A stretch of 64,000 bases of DNA. Source: Archivesica marissinica (lineage: Eukaryota; Mollusca; Bivalvia; Venerida; Vesicomyidae). The position numbers and the translations under genes were made by a program. The notes beneath the pieces were generated by a model. It was not told where the DNA came from. It searched no databases and saw nothing but the letters and a program-made list of their open reading frames with translations. The stretch covers positions 33,994,435-34,058,434 of the forward strand of contig CM026400.1 in assembly GCA_014843695.1 (NCBI GenBank), given 5' to 3'. Below are positions 32,508 to 46,500 of the stretch, piece by piece. The number at the start of each line of letters is the position of its first letter. Positions within the stretch are counted from its first letter, which is position 1.

Positions 32508-32805
32508 CTGAGTGTGTGTGTTTTACGTTTATTTATCGTCGCTACCGGTTGCCCATATGAGCGACGCCTCCTGAAGAGATTAGTCATTTTAGATTGTTGG
32601 AGGATAGTGCAATGATACAGACAGAGACCCATTCCAGAGTCTCCTCTGGTTATTTAACGTGCACGATGTAAAGCACCGACACGAGACATCGGTTTAACGT
32701 CCCATCTGAAAGACTGTTAATTTTATTAGGGTCAGACGGGGAATCGAACGTGCGATCCCTGGATTACCAGTCCAGCGTGTTACCACTGGACTACATATTC
32801 GTCTG
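32508..32805 (-). mobile_element. SINE family C inserted next to a LINE fragment
   Basis: Reverse copy: TTTATTTATCGTCGCTACCG, CAGAGACCCATTCCAGAGTC, head GGGGAATCGAACGTGCGATC and CTGGATTACCAGTCCAG. TCTCTGA lies on both sides (about 32504 and 32811), a probable target duplication. Confidence 0.8.
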
Positions 32806-32939
32806 TATTCTCTGAATTGTCATTTGTGTTTTATATAGTAGTTGATTGGGGCTTTTTGGGGTGGTTCTACCAGGGTGTCATTATGTGCATGAAATCCTTC
32901 GTATGGCACACTGGTCTTACTCCACCAATATATCAAGCT

Positions 32940-33178
32940 TCGTTTATACAAATGTATTTTAGCTCGATTGCGAAACAAGTTCTTTCAACTTATATTAATC
33001 ACTCTCGAGACCTCATTATTGATGGAATCCATCGCCATGAAGGAGAGAGAGAGAATATGCAATGTGGAATTTAAATGCCTTGCCTAAGGGCACACTCGTA
33101 ACGGCTCCAGCGGGGCTCGAACTCCGGATCGTTCGCACCTGAAGCGAACGCGCATCCACAGCGCTATCACGACTTCCA
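32940..33178 (-). mobile_element. SINE family D
   Basis: CAAATGTATTTTAGCTCGAT, CTCTCGAGACCTCATTATTG, GCCTTGCCTAAGGGCACAC and, on the right, a tRNA-like head (minus: GATAGCGCTGTGGATGCGCG; box B as CGGGGCTCGAACTCC). Confidence 0.8.
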
Positions 33179-33394
33179 CTATATCAAGTTTCAAGTCGTC
33201 ATATGACCTCCGCTATTGGTGAGACTATAAACCCCTAAACAAACAATCTAACAGTATTGACGGATTAAATGCATTGCTTATTGCTTGATATTAAAGCAAG
33301 ATTGATTTTAGTCTTTACACATTTCGTTGAAGCACGAATTAGCTCGATTGCGAAACACGTTTACATAACATTAGTCAAATCGCTATCGAGACAT

Positions 33395-34010
33395 ACCTCA
33401 TATATACCCCATTCATTGTTGAATATATCGCCACGGGGGTGATATACCCCATTCCTTGTGTATTCCATCGCCACGGGGGTGATATACCCCATTAATTGTT
33501 GAACCCATCGACACACGGATGATATACCCCATTCATTGTGGAATCCATCGCCACGGGGGCGAGAGACCCCATTCATTGTGGAATCCATCGCCACGTGGGC
33601 GAGAGACCCCATTCATTGTGGAATCCATCGCCACAGGGGTGATATACCCCATTCATTGTGGAATCCATCGCCACAGGGGTGACATACCCCATTCATTGTG
33701 GAATCCATCGCCACAGGGGTGATATACCCCATTCATTGTGGAATCCATCGCCACGTGGGCGAGAGACCCCATTCATTGTGGAATCCATCGCCACGGGGGT
33801 GATATACCCCATTCATTGTGGAATCCATCGCCACGGGGGTGATATACCCCATTCATTGTGGATTCCATCGCCACGGGGGTGATATACCCCATTCATTGTG
33901 GAATCAATCGCCACAGGGGTGATATACCCCATTCATTGTGGAATCCATCGCCACGGGGGTGATATACCCCATTCATTGTGGAATCCATCGCCACGGGGGT
34001 GATATACCTG
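33395..34010. repeat. 40-bp minisatellite derived from SINE D, about 15 copies
   Basis: The unit CATTCATTGTGGAATCCATC, GCCACGGGGG, TGATATACCC shares GGAATCCATCGCCA with SINE family D, and the array follows a SINE D start at about 33338 (TTAGCTCGATTGCGAAACAC). The array was therefore seeded from a SINE. Confidence 0.93.
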
Positions 34011-35888
34011 TATACTTGTATGTATGTATGGGTATACGTGTATGTATGGGTATACGTGTATGTATGTATGGGTATACTTGTATGTATGGGTATACGTGTA
34101 TGTATGGGTATACGTGTATGTATGGGTATACGTGTATGTAGTATGGGTATACGTGTATGTATGGGTATACGTGTATGTATGTATGGGTATACGTGTATGT
34201 ATGTATGGGTATACGTGTATGTATGTATGGGTATACGTGTATGTATGTATGGGTATACGTGTAGTATGTATGGGTATACGTGTATGTATGGGTATACGTG
34301 TATGTATGTATGGGTATACGTGTATGTATGGGTATACGTGTATGTATGTATGGGTATACGTGTATGTATGTATGGGTATACGTGTATGTATGTATGGGTA
34401 TACGTGTATGTATGTATGGGTATACGTGTATGTATGGGTATACGTGTATGTATGGGTATACGTGTATGTATGTATGGGTATACGTGTATGTATGTATGGG
34501 TATACGTGTATGTATGTATGGGTATACGTGTATGTATGGGTATACGTGTATGTATGTATGGGTATACGTGTATGTATGTATGGGTATACGTGTATGTATG
34601 TATGGGTATACGTGTATGTATGTATGGGTATACGTGTATGTATGGGTATACGTGTATGTATGTATGGGTATACGTGTATGTATGTATGGGTATACGTGTA
34701 TGTATGTATGGGTATACGTGTATGTATGTATGGGTATACGTGTATGTATGTATGGGTATACGTGTATGTATGGGTATACGTGTATGTATGTATGGGTATA
34801 CGTGTATGTATGAGTATACGTGTATGTATGTATGGGTATACGTGTATGTATGGGTATACGTGTATGTATGTATGGGTATACGTGTATGTATGTATGGGTA
34901 TACGTGTATGTATGTATGGGTATACGTGTATGTATGGGTATACGTGTATGTATGTATGGGTATACGTGTATGTATGTATGGGTATACGTGTATGTATGTA
35001 TGGGTATACTGTATGTATGTATGGGTATACGTGTATGTATGGGTATACGTGTATGTATGTATGGGTATACTTGTATGTATGTATGGGTATACGTGTATGT
35101 ATGTATGGGTATACGTGTATGTATGGGTATACGTGTATGTATGTATGGGTATACGTGTATGTATGTATGGGTATACGTGTATGTATGGGTATACGTGTAT
35201 GTATGTATGGGTATACGTGTATGTATGTATGGGTATACGTGTATGTATGTATGGGTATACGTGTATGTATGTATGGGTATACGTGTATGTATGTATGGGT
35301 ATACGTGTATGTATGTATGGGTATACGTGTATGTATGTATGGGTATACGTGTATGTATGTATGGGTATACGTGTATGTATGTATGGGTATACGTGTATGT
35401 ATGGGTATACGTGTATGTATGTATGGGTATACGTGTATGTATGAGTATACGTGTATGTATGTATGGGTATACGTGTATGTATGGGTATACGTGTATGTAT
35501 GTATGGGTATACGTGTATGTATGGGTATACGTGTATGTATGGGTATACGTGTATGTATGTATGGGTATACGTGTATGTATGTATGGGTATACGTGTATGT
35601 ATGGGTATACGTGTATGTATGGGTATACGTGTATGTATGGGTATACGTGTATGTATGTATGGGTATTACGTGTGTATGGGTATACGTGTATGTATGTATG
35701 TATGGGTATACTTGTAGTATGTATGGGTATACGGGTATGTATGGGTATACGTGTATGTATGGGTATACTTGTATGTATGTATGGGTATACGTGTATGTAT
35801 GTATGGGTATACGTGTATGTATGGGTATACTGTATGTATGTATGGGTATACGTGTATGTATGTATGGGTATACGTGTATGTATGGGTA
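34008..35888. repeat. 18/22-bp minisatellite running into the gap
   Basis: The unit is GGGTATACGTGTATGTAT with an optional extra GTAT, about 90 copies. The very long open frames on both strands (970 codons and more, crossing the Ns) are array artefacts. Confidence 0.95.
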
Positions 35889-36888
35889 NNNNNNNNNNNN
35901 NNNNNNNNNNNNNNNNNNNNNNNNNNNNNNNNNNNNNNNNNNNNNNNNNNNNNNNNNNNNNNNNNNNNNNNNNNNNNNNNNNNNNNNNNNNNNNNNNNNN
36001 NNNNNNNNNNNNNNNNNNNNNNNNNNNNNNNNNNNNNNNNNNNNNNNNNNNNNNNNNNNNNNNNNNNNNNNNNNNNNNNNNNNNNNNNNNNNNNNNNNNN
36101 NNNNNNNNNNNNNNNNNNNNNNNNNNNNNNNNNNNNNNNNNNNNNNNNNNNNNNNNNNNNNNNNNNNNNNNNNNNNNNNNNNNNNNNNNNNNNNNNNNNN
36201 NNNNNNNNNNNNNNNNNNNNNNNNNNNNNNNNNNNNNNNNNNNNNNNNNNNNNNNNNNNNNNNNNNNNNNNNNNNNNNNNNNNNNNNNNNNNNNNNNNNN
36301 NNNNNNNNNNNNNNNNNNNNNNNNNNNNNNNNNNNNNNNNNNNNNNNNNNNNNNNNNNNNNNNNNNNNNNNNNNNNNNNNNNNNNNNNNNNNNNNNNNNN
36401 NNNNNNNNNNNNNNNNNNNNNNNNNNNNNNNNNNNNNNNNNNNNNNNNNNNNNNNNNNNNNNNNNNNNNNNNNNNNNNNNNNNNNNNNNNNNNNNNNNNN
36501 NNNNNNNNNNNNNNNNNNNNNNNNNNNNNNNNNNNNNNNNNNNNNNNNNNNNNNNNNNNNNNNNNNNNNNNNNNNNNNNNNNNNNNNNNNNNNNNNNNNN
36601 NNNNNNNNNNNNNNNNNNNNNNNNNNNNNNNNNNNNNNNNNNNNNNNNNNNNNNNNNNNNNNNNNNNNNNNNNNNNNNNNNNNNNNNNNNNNNNNNNNNN
36701 NNNNNNNNNNNNNNNNNNNNNNNNNNNNNNNNNNNNNNNNNNNNNNNNNNNNNNNNNNNNNNNNNNNNNNNNNNNNNNNNNNNNNNNNNNNNNNNNNNNN
36801 NNNNNNNNNNNNNNNNNNNNNNNNNNNNNNNNNNNNNNNNNNNNNNNNNNNNNNNNNNNNNNNNNNNNNNNNNNNNNNNNNNNNNNNN
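35889..36888. other. Assembly gap (1000 N)
   Basis: Exactly 1000 Ns, a round number typical of a placeholder. Different arrays sit on each side, so true length and content are unknown. Confidence 0.99.
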
Positions 36889-37380
36889 CAAACCTGTGTT
36901 AGTGATCACCTCTATTACGCAGCAAACCTGTGTTAGTGATCACCTCTATTACGCAGCAAACCTGTGTTAGTGATCACCTCTATTACGCAGCAAACCTGTG
37001 TTAGTGATCACCTCTATTACGCAGCAAACCTGTGTTAGTGATCACCTCTATTACGCAGCAAACCTGTGTTAGTGATCACCTCTATTACGCAGCAAACCTG
37101 TGTTAGTGATCACCCACCACAACCACACCTCTATTACGCAGCAAACCTGTGTTAGTGATCACCTCTATTACGCAGCAAACCTGTGTTAGTGATCACCTCT
37201 ATTACGCAGCAAACCTGTGTTAGTGATCACCTCTATTACGCAGCAAACCTGTGTTAGTGATCACCTCTATTACGCAGCAAACCTGCATTAAGCAGCCAGT
37301 TTTCAGATTCCCAATATGTTACATTTTACCTCTATTTCTACGATTCCTTTGGCTGGCTGCTTAAGGCAGGTTTGGCTGTT
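36889..37380. repeat. 34-bp minisatellite and remnant of the TACAGTCAAACC element
   Basis: About 12 copies of CAAACCTGTGTTAGTGATCA followed by CCTCTATTACGCAG. They derive from one end of the element at 119-440, whose other parts (TTCAGATTCCCAATATGTTA, GGCTGGCTGCTTAAGGCAGG) follow at 37300-37380. Confidence 0.9.
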
Positions 37381-37471
37381 CTAGGTATTTTCCGCAGTGA
37401 CCTGCAATGTGTTTTAGTTGATAGCAATTAACATGTCCCTTAGTAATAAACATTGCTGTAAAATCTTACAC

Positions 37472-37550
37472 TGGTATGTCTTCTTCAATCTGATTGGCTG
37501 AAACACCTTTAATGCGGGAATAAAACCACAGGTGTTCTTCAACTGTTAAA
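37472..37550 (-). CDS. ABCA exon A9 (NBD1 helical domain start); last exon seen
   Basis: Acceptor TATTTTGCAG|T and donor ATACCA|GTGTAAG; 79 nt, phase 2 to 0. It reads [20 protein letters not shown], then IEEDIP, the block after the Q-loop in ABCA NBD1. The next exon should carry LSGG-type signature and Walker B residues but was not found to the left; the Ns at 35889-36888 begin about 580 nt downstream. Confidence 0.85.
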
Positions 37551-40500
37551 CTGCAAAATATATTCATACGGTCAAGGTCATACATGTTACTTTAACCCAT
37601 TCAACCCCAAGTAACTGACATGGACTGGTGCGTGATATTTTTAGACCAATAAATTAATAAGAAAATTACATTTGGACCAGGTCATTTATCAAAATGGGTA
37701 ATTTTATCTAAAAATAGTAATAATTATTACTGGCAAAAAAGTGCAGATCCTGATGAGACGGCTCGTTACGAGCCGGCTCATCTGGATCTACACTTTTCAT
37801 AAGCCTATTTAGAGGCCTGTGGGGTTGAAAGGGTTAATGTGCATTTTTATTGCTCTTTGTGTATTTGTTCTACCAGTCTTGTCTTTATTTATTAACCCAT
37901 TTCATTCTGGATACATTTAAAAGCTTTTACAAACAACATAGATCCAGATCAGCCGCAGCGTGACGCTGCATTCAGATCAGAATCTATGTTGTTTGCTACA
38001 TAGCCAAGTCTCTTAGCAAGATCATCTGAATAGCAAGCAGCATAGAGCCTGATCAGATGGCACGTTCCATGGAAGCTGATCTGGTTCTATGTTCTTTGCA
38101 AATACTGTTTGAACGGTATCCAGAATGAAATGGGTTAATCTTTGCTTCATCCTTCCATTTGGCAATTGAAGATAATAGCCTGCCTGTTATAGTCTTCCAT
38201 GTAATCTCAAAAATACAATATTCCATATACATATACTATTATATTCCATAACAAATGCTTAACCCTTTCCTTCATAGAGATATAGGTTAATATACTATTA
38301 TATCTCCATACAAATGACAGCCATTTAACCCTTTCCTTCATAGAGATATAGGTTAATATACTATTATATCTCCATACAAATGACAGCCATTTAACCCTTT
38401 CCTTCATAGAGATTTAATATACTATTATATCTCCATACAAACGACAGCCATTTAACCCTTTCCTTCATAGAGATTTAGGTTAATATACTATTATATCTCC
38501 ATACAAACGACAGCCATTTAACCCTTTCCTTCATAGAGATATAGGTTAATATACTATTATATCTCCATACAAATGACAGCCATTTAACCCTTTCCTTCAT
38601 AGAGATTTAGGTTAATATACTATTATATCTCCATACAAACAACAGCCATTTAGCTATCATGCAGTGGATAAGTAGACGCCATATCTATCCCACCTCCATA
38701 GATATTACTGGGACTTCAAAGAGATTTAGGTTAATATACTATTATATCTCCATACAAATGACAGCCATTTAACCCTTTCCTTCATAGAGATTTAGGTTAA
38801 TATACTATTATATCTCCATACAAACGACAGCCATTTAACCCTTTCCTTCATAGAGATTTAGGTTAATATACTATTATATCTCCATACAAATGACAGCCAT
38901 TTAACCCTTTCCTTCATAGAGATTTGGTTAATATACTATTATATCTCCATACAAACACAGCCATTTAACCCTTTCCTTCATAAATAGAGATATAGGTTAA
39001 TATACTATTATATCTCCATACAAATGACAGCCATTTAACCCTTTCCTTCATAGAGATATAGGTTAATATACTATTATATCTCCATACAAATGACAGCCAT
39101 TTAACCCTTTCCTTCATAGAGATTTAGGATAATATACTATTATATCTCCATACAAATGACAGCCATTTAACCCTTTCCTTCATAGAGATTTAGGATAATA
39201 TACTATTATATCTCCATACAAACAACAGCCATTTAGCTATCATGCAGTGGATAAGTAGACGCCATATCTATCCCACCTCCATAGATATTACTGGGACTTC
39301 AAAGAGATTTAGGTTAATATACTATTATATCTCCATACAAATGACAGCCATTTAGCTATAGTGCAGTGGATAAGTAGTCGCCATATCTATCCCACCTCCA
39401 TAGATATTACTGGGACTTCAAAGAGATTTAGGTTAATATACTATTATATCTCCATACAAATGACAGCCATTTAGCTATAATGCAGTGGATAAGTAGTCGC
39501 CATATCTATCCCACTTTCATAGATATTACTGGGACTTCATAGGGATTTAGGTTAATATACTATTATATCTCCATACAAATGACAGCCATTTAGCTATCAT
39601 GCAGTGAATAAGTAGCCGCCATATCTATCCCACCTCCATAGATATTACTGGGACTTCATAGAGATTTAGGTTAATATACTATTATATCTCCATACAAGTG
39701 ACAGCCATTTAGCTATAATGCAGTGGATAAGTAGCCGCCATATCTATCCCACCTCCATAGATATTACTGGGACTACATAGAGATTTAGGTTAATATACTA
39801 TTATAACTCCATACAAATGACAGCCATTTAGCTATAATGCAGTGGATAAGTAGTCGCCATATCTATCCCACCTTCATAGATATTACTGGGACTTCATAGA
39901 GATTTAGGTTAATATACTATTATATCTCCATACAAACGACAGCCATTTAGCTATAATGCAGTGGATAAGTAGTCACCATATCTATCCCACCTCCATAGAT
40001 ATTACTGGGACTACATGAGATTCAGGCCATGGTTTAAACAGTATTTATTCCAATACATTTACATGTATAACACAAACAATGTTACAAATTACATAAATTC
40101 AGGCCTTAATTATGAACATTGGTTTGGCTACTACATTGTCAATGTATGTCATATTGGTAATGGCGTCAAAAGGTGCTTATATGAGAGAAAGGGTTAAACT
40201 AGATCTTTCCTGGCCATACCAGAGACATGTAAATAATAGTTTCTATTTTATATTTTCCAAAATGAAATACAGAAATTTATAAGTGAAATAAAATAAGTTA
40301 TTCCACTGGTTTAAAGCAGTGGAATAACACGTTTGATTTGTCCCTGGTTTGCACATGTGGTACCTAGCCGCTGCATGTTTAACTGCTGTCAACGCAAACG
40401 GTTTTCGGACTGAAGTCAATTTTGACGTCATTTTTTGTCATCTAAACACATGGCTGCCTTGTAAATCACAAAATGTACAACAACAAACACGGAATAAGTG

Positions 40501-43500
40501 AATTGATTACCTGTCAAACAGGACATTGTGTTGCGGACACATTCCGAGATCTTGCCTTATTCTATCCATGTCAGTTCCAACATCCTTACCATATATGGTA
40601 GCAGAACCGGAAGTAGGCGGGAACATCCCTGTCAAAATTGACCTATGAAAAATAATGTAAGACTGCTACTTTCTAATATTATGACCATATATGGTAGTAC
40701 TGCCTGAAGTAGGCGGGAACATCTATGTGCAATGAACAATTCGGTAAAACAAAGTCCATACCAGGAAATATACAAGAACCGTTATTTGAAATTATACATT
40801 ACATCCTTTTCTACATATAATAGGACTGTTTTGTAATTCTTCAAATCCTCAAAGACTGCAACCTACGAGTTCCACTACATACCTCTCCATTAACCATCCG
40901 TCATGTAGTAAAAAACACCTCTGAAAAATCACCACTCAATAAAATCTTGCCTCCCTAGGCAACCATTAAGTTTAATGATCAAGCTATTACGAAATGCATT
41001 TTAACATGATATGAGAGATCATCTTTAAACAAAGATCAACGTGGTTGTCTTTATTATGCGGTTTAGTTTATGCAAATTTATTTTAGCTTCATTGCGAAAC
41101 AAGTTCTTACAACTTATATTAATCACTCTCGAGACCTCATTCCTGATGGAATCCATCGCCACGAGGGAGAGAGAAGAGGCAACGTGGAATTTAAATACCT
41201 TGCCTAAGGGCACAATCATAACAGCTCCAGCGGGGCTCGAACTCTCTACGAGGTTTGCCTGTACACAAGAGAATAAACAATAACCTATTATGAATGCACA
41301 AACCTGAAAATATAACCTTTATTTATTTTACACCAATAATGAAACAAGATTTCATCTTGTTGGTGCAGATGAAAGCAAATACTAATTATGTGGTCAATCG
41401 TGTGGGAGGAAACCGAAATACCCAGAGATAAATCACCTGTCCGATTTGGTGACCACTGTGCCATATCACATACTTCCCAATTCGAGGTTCGAACTAGGGT
41501 TGCATTGGTGAGCAGCAAGCGTGCTAACCACTGCTCTTATCGGACAGCCAACAAAACAGAGAACCACAAGTACCTGGATTTGGATTCAACTTACATAGTA
41601 GTTGTTTTACCGGCTCCATTGTGGCCTAGGAAGGCAGTGATTTGGTTCTCATAAAGTTTCATTGACAATCCAGCGAGGGCAGGCGGGTCTCGATCATTGT
41701 ATTTCTGAAATACAAGTTAGTGAAAGAATCGAGATATACAAATTGTCAGGTTTTACTTCATGAATCGATTACATTTCAAATATTATATAGTCAAACTTGT
41801 TTTACAACTAAATGATATGTTTATATATTTGTGATCACAAGTTTACAATTAATATATATATATATAAAATGAAAGGTGAGAAAACTCTTCATGTGACTTT
41901 TGTCGGGACAAGACGAGTTGAGCAATCATAGACAATGTATCCTACCCATACAGACTTTATCATAATCCATAGACACTGTATCCTACCCATACAGACTTTA
42001 TCATAATCCATAGACACTGTATCCTACCCATACAGACTTTATCATAATCCTTAGACACTGTATCCTACCCGTACATACATTATCATAATCCATAGACACT
42101 GTATCCTACCCATACAGACTTTATCATAATCCATAGACACTGTATCCTACCCATACAGACTTTATCATAATCCTTAGACACTATATCCTACCCATACAGA
42201 CTTTATCATAATCCATAGACACTGTATCCTACCCATACAGACTTTATCATAATCCATAGACACTGTATCCTAGCCATACAGACTTTATCATAATCCATAG
42301 ACACTGTATCCTACCCGTACATACATTATCATAATCCATAGACACTGTATCCCACCCGTACATACTTTATCATAATCCATAGACACTGTATCCTACCCAT
42401 ACAGAATTTATCATACACTATATACACTGTATCCTACCCATGCAGACTTTATCACACTCTATATACACTGTATCCTAGCCATACAGACTTTATCATAATC
42501 CATAGACACTGTATCCTACCCATACAGACTTTATCATAATCCATAGACACTATCCTACCCGTACAGACTTTATCATAATACATAGACACTATATCCTACC
42601 CATACAGACTTTATCATAATCCATTGACACTGTATCCTACCCATACAGACTCTATCATAATACCTAGACACTGTATCCTACCCGTACATACATTATCATA
42701 ATCCCTAGACACTGTATCCTACCCGTACATACATTATCATAATCCCTAGACACTGTATCCTACCCGTACATACATTATCATAATCCATAGACACTGTATC
42801 CCACCCGTACATACTTTATCATAATCCATAGACACTGTATCCTACCCATACAGAATTTATCATACCCTATATACACTGTATCCTACCCATGCAGACTTTA
42901 TCACACTCTATATACACTGTATCCTACCCATACATAGTTTATCATACCCTATATACACTGTATCCTACCCATATATACTTTATCACACTCTATATACACT
43001 GTATCCTACCCATACAGACTTTAGCATACTCTATATACACTGTATCCTACTCATACAGACTTTATCATACTCTATATACACTGTATCCTACCCATGCAGA
43101 CTTTATCATACTCTATATACACTGTATCCTACCCATACAGACTTTATCATAATCCATAGACACTGTATCCTACCCATACAGACTTTATCATAATCCATAG
43201 ACACTATCCTACCCGTACAGACTTTATCATAATACATAGACACTGTATCCTACCCATACAGACTTTATCATAATCCTTAGACACTATATCCTACCCATAT
43301 AGACTTTATCATAATCCATAGACACTGTATCCTACCCATACAGACTCTATCATAATCCATATACACTGTATCCTACCCATACAGACTTTATCATAATACA
43401 TAGACACTATATCCTACCCATACAGACTTTATCATAATCCCTAGACACTGTATCCTACCCGTACATACATTATCATAATCCATAGACACTGTATCCCACC

Positions 43501-46500
43501 CATACATACTTTATCATAATCCATAGACACTGTATCCTACCCATACAGACTTTATCATACTCTATATCCTACCCATACAGACTTTATTATACTCTATATA
43601 CACTGTATCCTACCCATGCATACTTTATCATACTCTATATACACTGTATCCTACGCATACAGACTTTATCACACTCTATATACACTGTATCCTACCCATA
43701 CAGACTTTATCATACCCTATATACACAGTATCCTACCCATACAGACTTTATCATACTCTATATACACTGTATCCTACCCATACAGACTTTATCATACCCT
43801 ATATACACTGTATCCTACCCATACAGACTTTATCATACTCTATATACACTGTATCCTACCCATACAGACTTTATAATGCTCTATATATACTGTATCCTAC
43901 CCATACAGACATTATCATACTCTATATACACTGTATCCTACCCATACAGACTTTATCATACTCGATATACACTGTATCCTACCCATACAGACTTTATCAT
44001 ACTCTATATACACTGTATCCTACCCATACAGACTATATCATACCATATATACACTGTATCCTACCCATACATACTTTATCACACTCTATATACACTGTAT
44101 CCTACCCATACAGACTTTATCATACCCTATATACACAGTATCCTACCCATACAGACTTTATCATACTCTATATACACTGTATCCTACCCATACAGACTTT
44201 ATCATACCCTATATACACAGTATCCTACCCATACATACTTTATCATACTCTATATCCTACCCATACAGACTTTATCATACCCTATATACACTGTATCCTA
44301 CCCATACAGACTTTATCATACTCTATATACACTGTATCCTACCCATACAGACTTTATCATACCCTATATACACAGTATCCTACCCATACATACTTTATCA
44401 TACTCTATATCCTACCCATACAGACTTTATCATACCCTATATACACTGTATCCTACCCATACAGACTTTATCATACCCTATATACACTGTATCCTACCCA
44501 TACAGACTTTATCATACTCTATATACACTGTATCCTACCCATGCAGACTTTATCATACTCTATATACACTGTATCCTACCCATACAGACTTTATCATACC
44601 CTATATACACTGTATCCTACCCATACAGACTTTATCATACTCTATATACACTGTATCCTACCCATACAGACTTTATCATACCCTATATACACAGTATCCT
44701 ACCCATACATACTTTATCATACTCTATATCCTACCCATACAGACTTTATCATACCCTATATACACTGTATCCTACCCATACAGACTTTATCATACCCTAT
44801 ATACACAGTATCCTACCCATACATACTTATCATACTCTATATCCTACCCATACAGACTTTATCATACCCTATATACAATGTATCCTACCCATACAGACTT
44901 TATCATACCCTATATACACTGTATCCTACCCATACAGACTTTATCATACTCTATATACACTGTATCCTACCCATACAGACTTTATAATGCTCTATATATA
45001 CTGTATCCTACCCATACAGACATTATCATACTCTATATACACTGTATCCTACCCATACAGACTTTATCACACTCTATATACACTGTATCCTACCCATACA
45101 TACTTTATCATACCCTATATACACTGTATCCTACCCATACAGACATTATCATACTCTACATGTATATGCACTGTATCCTACCCATACAGACTTTATCATT
45201 CCCTACTATATACACTGTCAATATTCACCTTGTGTAAGTTTGTGACTACCACCCGTGCCGGTAAATCCTTGGGTTCGGATTCAAACGGACAGTAATAGTT
45301 CATGTTACCTCCACACCAGTATATACCTGCAGTATGAATAGAGAAACCATTATATAACTACTAACTGTGTCGGTAATTATAACAATTATATAAGAATAAT
45401 ACAGAAGAAAAAGAAGAACGTTGTATTAGACACAAACTATTACAGTTTTTGGTCTTTAACATAATTATGTACAACAAAATTATTAACCTGAAGTCCAAAT
45501 AGTATGTATGTACACAGAAAATGTATGAAATCAAACAATAAAATGTCTAGATGCGAGTGGGGATGAACTAGATATTTTATTTTAAGTTTATTTAACGTCG
45601 CTACCGGTTAGTTTATACAAATTAATTTTATTTCAACTTATATAAATCACTCTCGAGACCTCATTCCTGATGGAATCCATCGCCACGAGGGAGAGAGAAG
45701 AGGCAACGTGGAATTTAAATGCCTTGCCTAAGGGCACAATCGTAACGGCTCCAGTGGGGCTCGAACTCCGGACCTTTCGCACCTGAAGCGAAAGCGCATC
45801 CACTGCGCTATCACGACTTCCACATGAGCCACGGGCAGCTTACCTAACAACACCTTTCCTGGGTAGACTTCCAGCGATTAACCAATACTTGTTGCATCAA
45901 CCTCTGTAAGAAACTGCCAACTTTTTCACATAAAGAGTCACGGTCTGAGCAGGTCTCAAACCCATGACCATCAGTGATGACTGTTTACAGTGGTAAACAA
46001 GTCAGCGACTGTAAGGTAGACAATACTAGAGGTGGACAATACTAGATATGAAATGGTATTTGCACTTATGAAATACCTTTGACCTATGACACCTTTAATA
46101 CATTACAATATATAATGCCCTTGAGTGGGTCTACATTTCTTTAAAATAAGTTATGCTTCCGAACAATATAAAACAGATCTCACCTTGAGAACTCTACTTC
46201 AACTGTGTTCAACATATATGTAATATATAACATCTGTAAAGGTCACCCCGGAACAAGAATACTACATAATTATAAACAATATAAAACAAGATCGTATGGT
46301 GTTTTAAACTTTTTACATCAATATATTTTGAATGCTGCTATGAATTCCATTGGAATAGCAGCATTCAAAATATATTGATGTAAAAAGTTTAAAATGCCAT
46401 AATTATGATCTTGTTTTATATTGTTTATAATTATGTATTATTCTAATGCAATTGGAATAGCTTCACATGTACGAACTTACATGATCTGAATCATTAAATA

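Noticed and set aside
33973..36970. Open frames of 380-980 codons over 34-37 kb on both strands
   Set aside because: They translate an 18/22-bp array and cross the Ns; repetitive VCMYGYTC or YIHTRIPI text with no domain.
42889..43152. Small secreted or membrane peptide genes in the 41-bp array
   Set aside because: Same stop-free repeat effect as the longer frames.
43616..45295. 453-codon and overlapping plus-strand frames
   Set aside because: The 41-bp array lacks stops in three frames; lies inside an ABCA intron.
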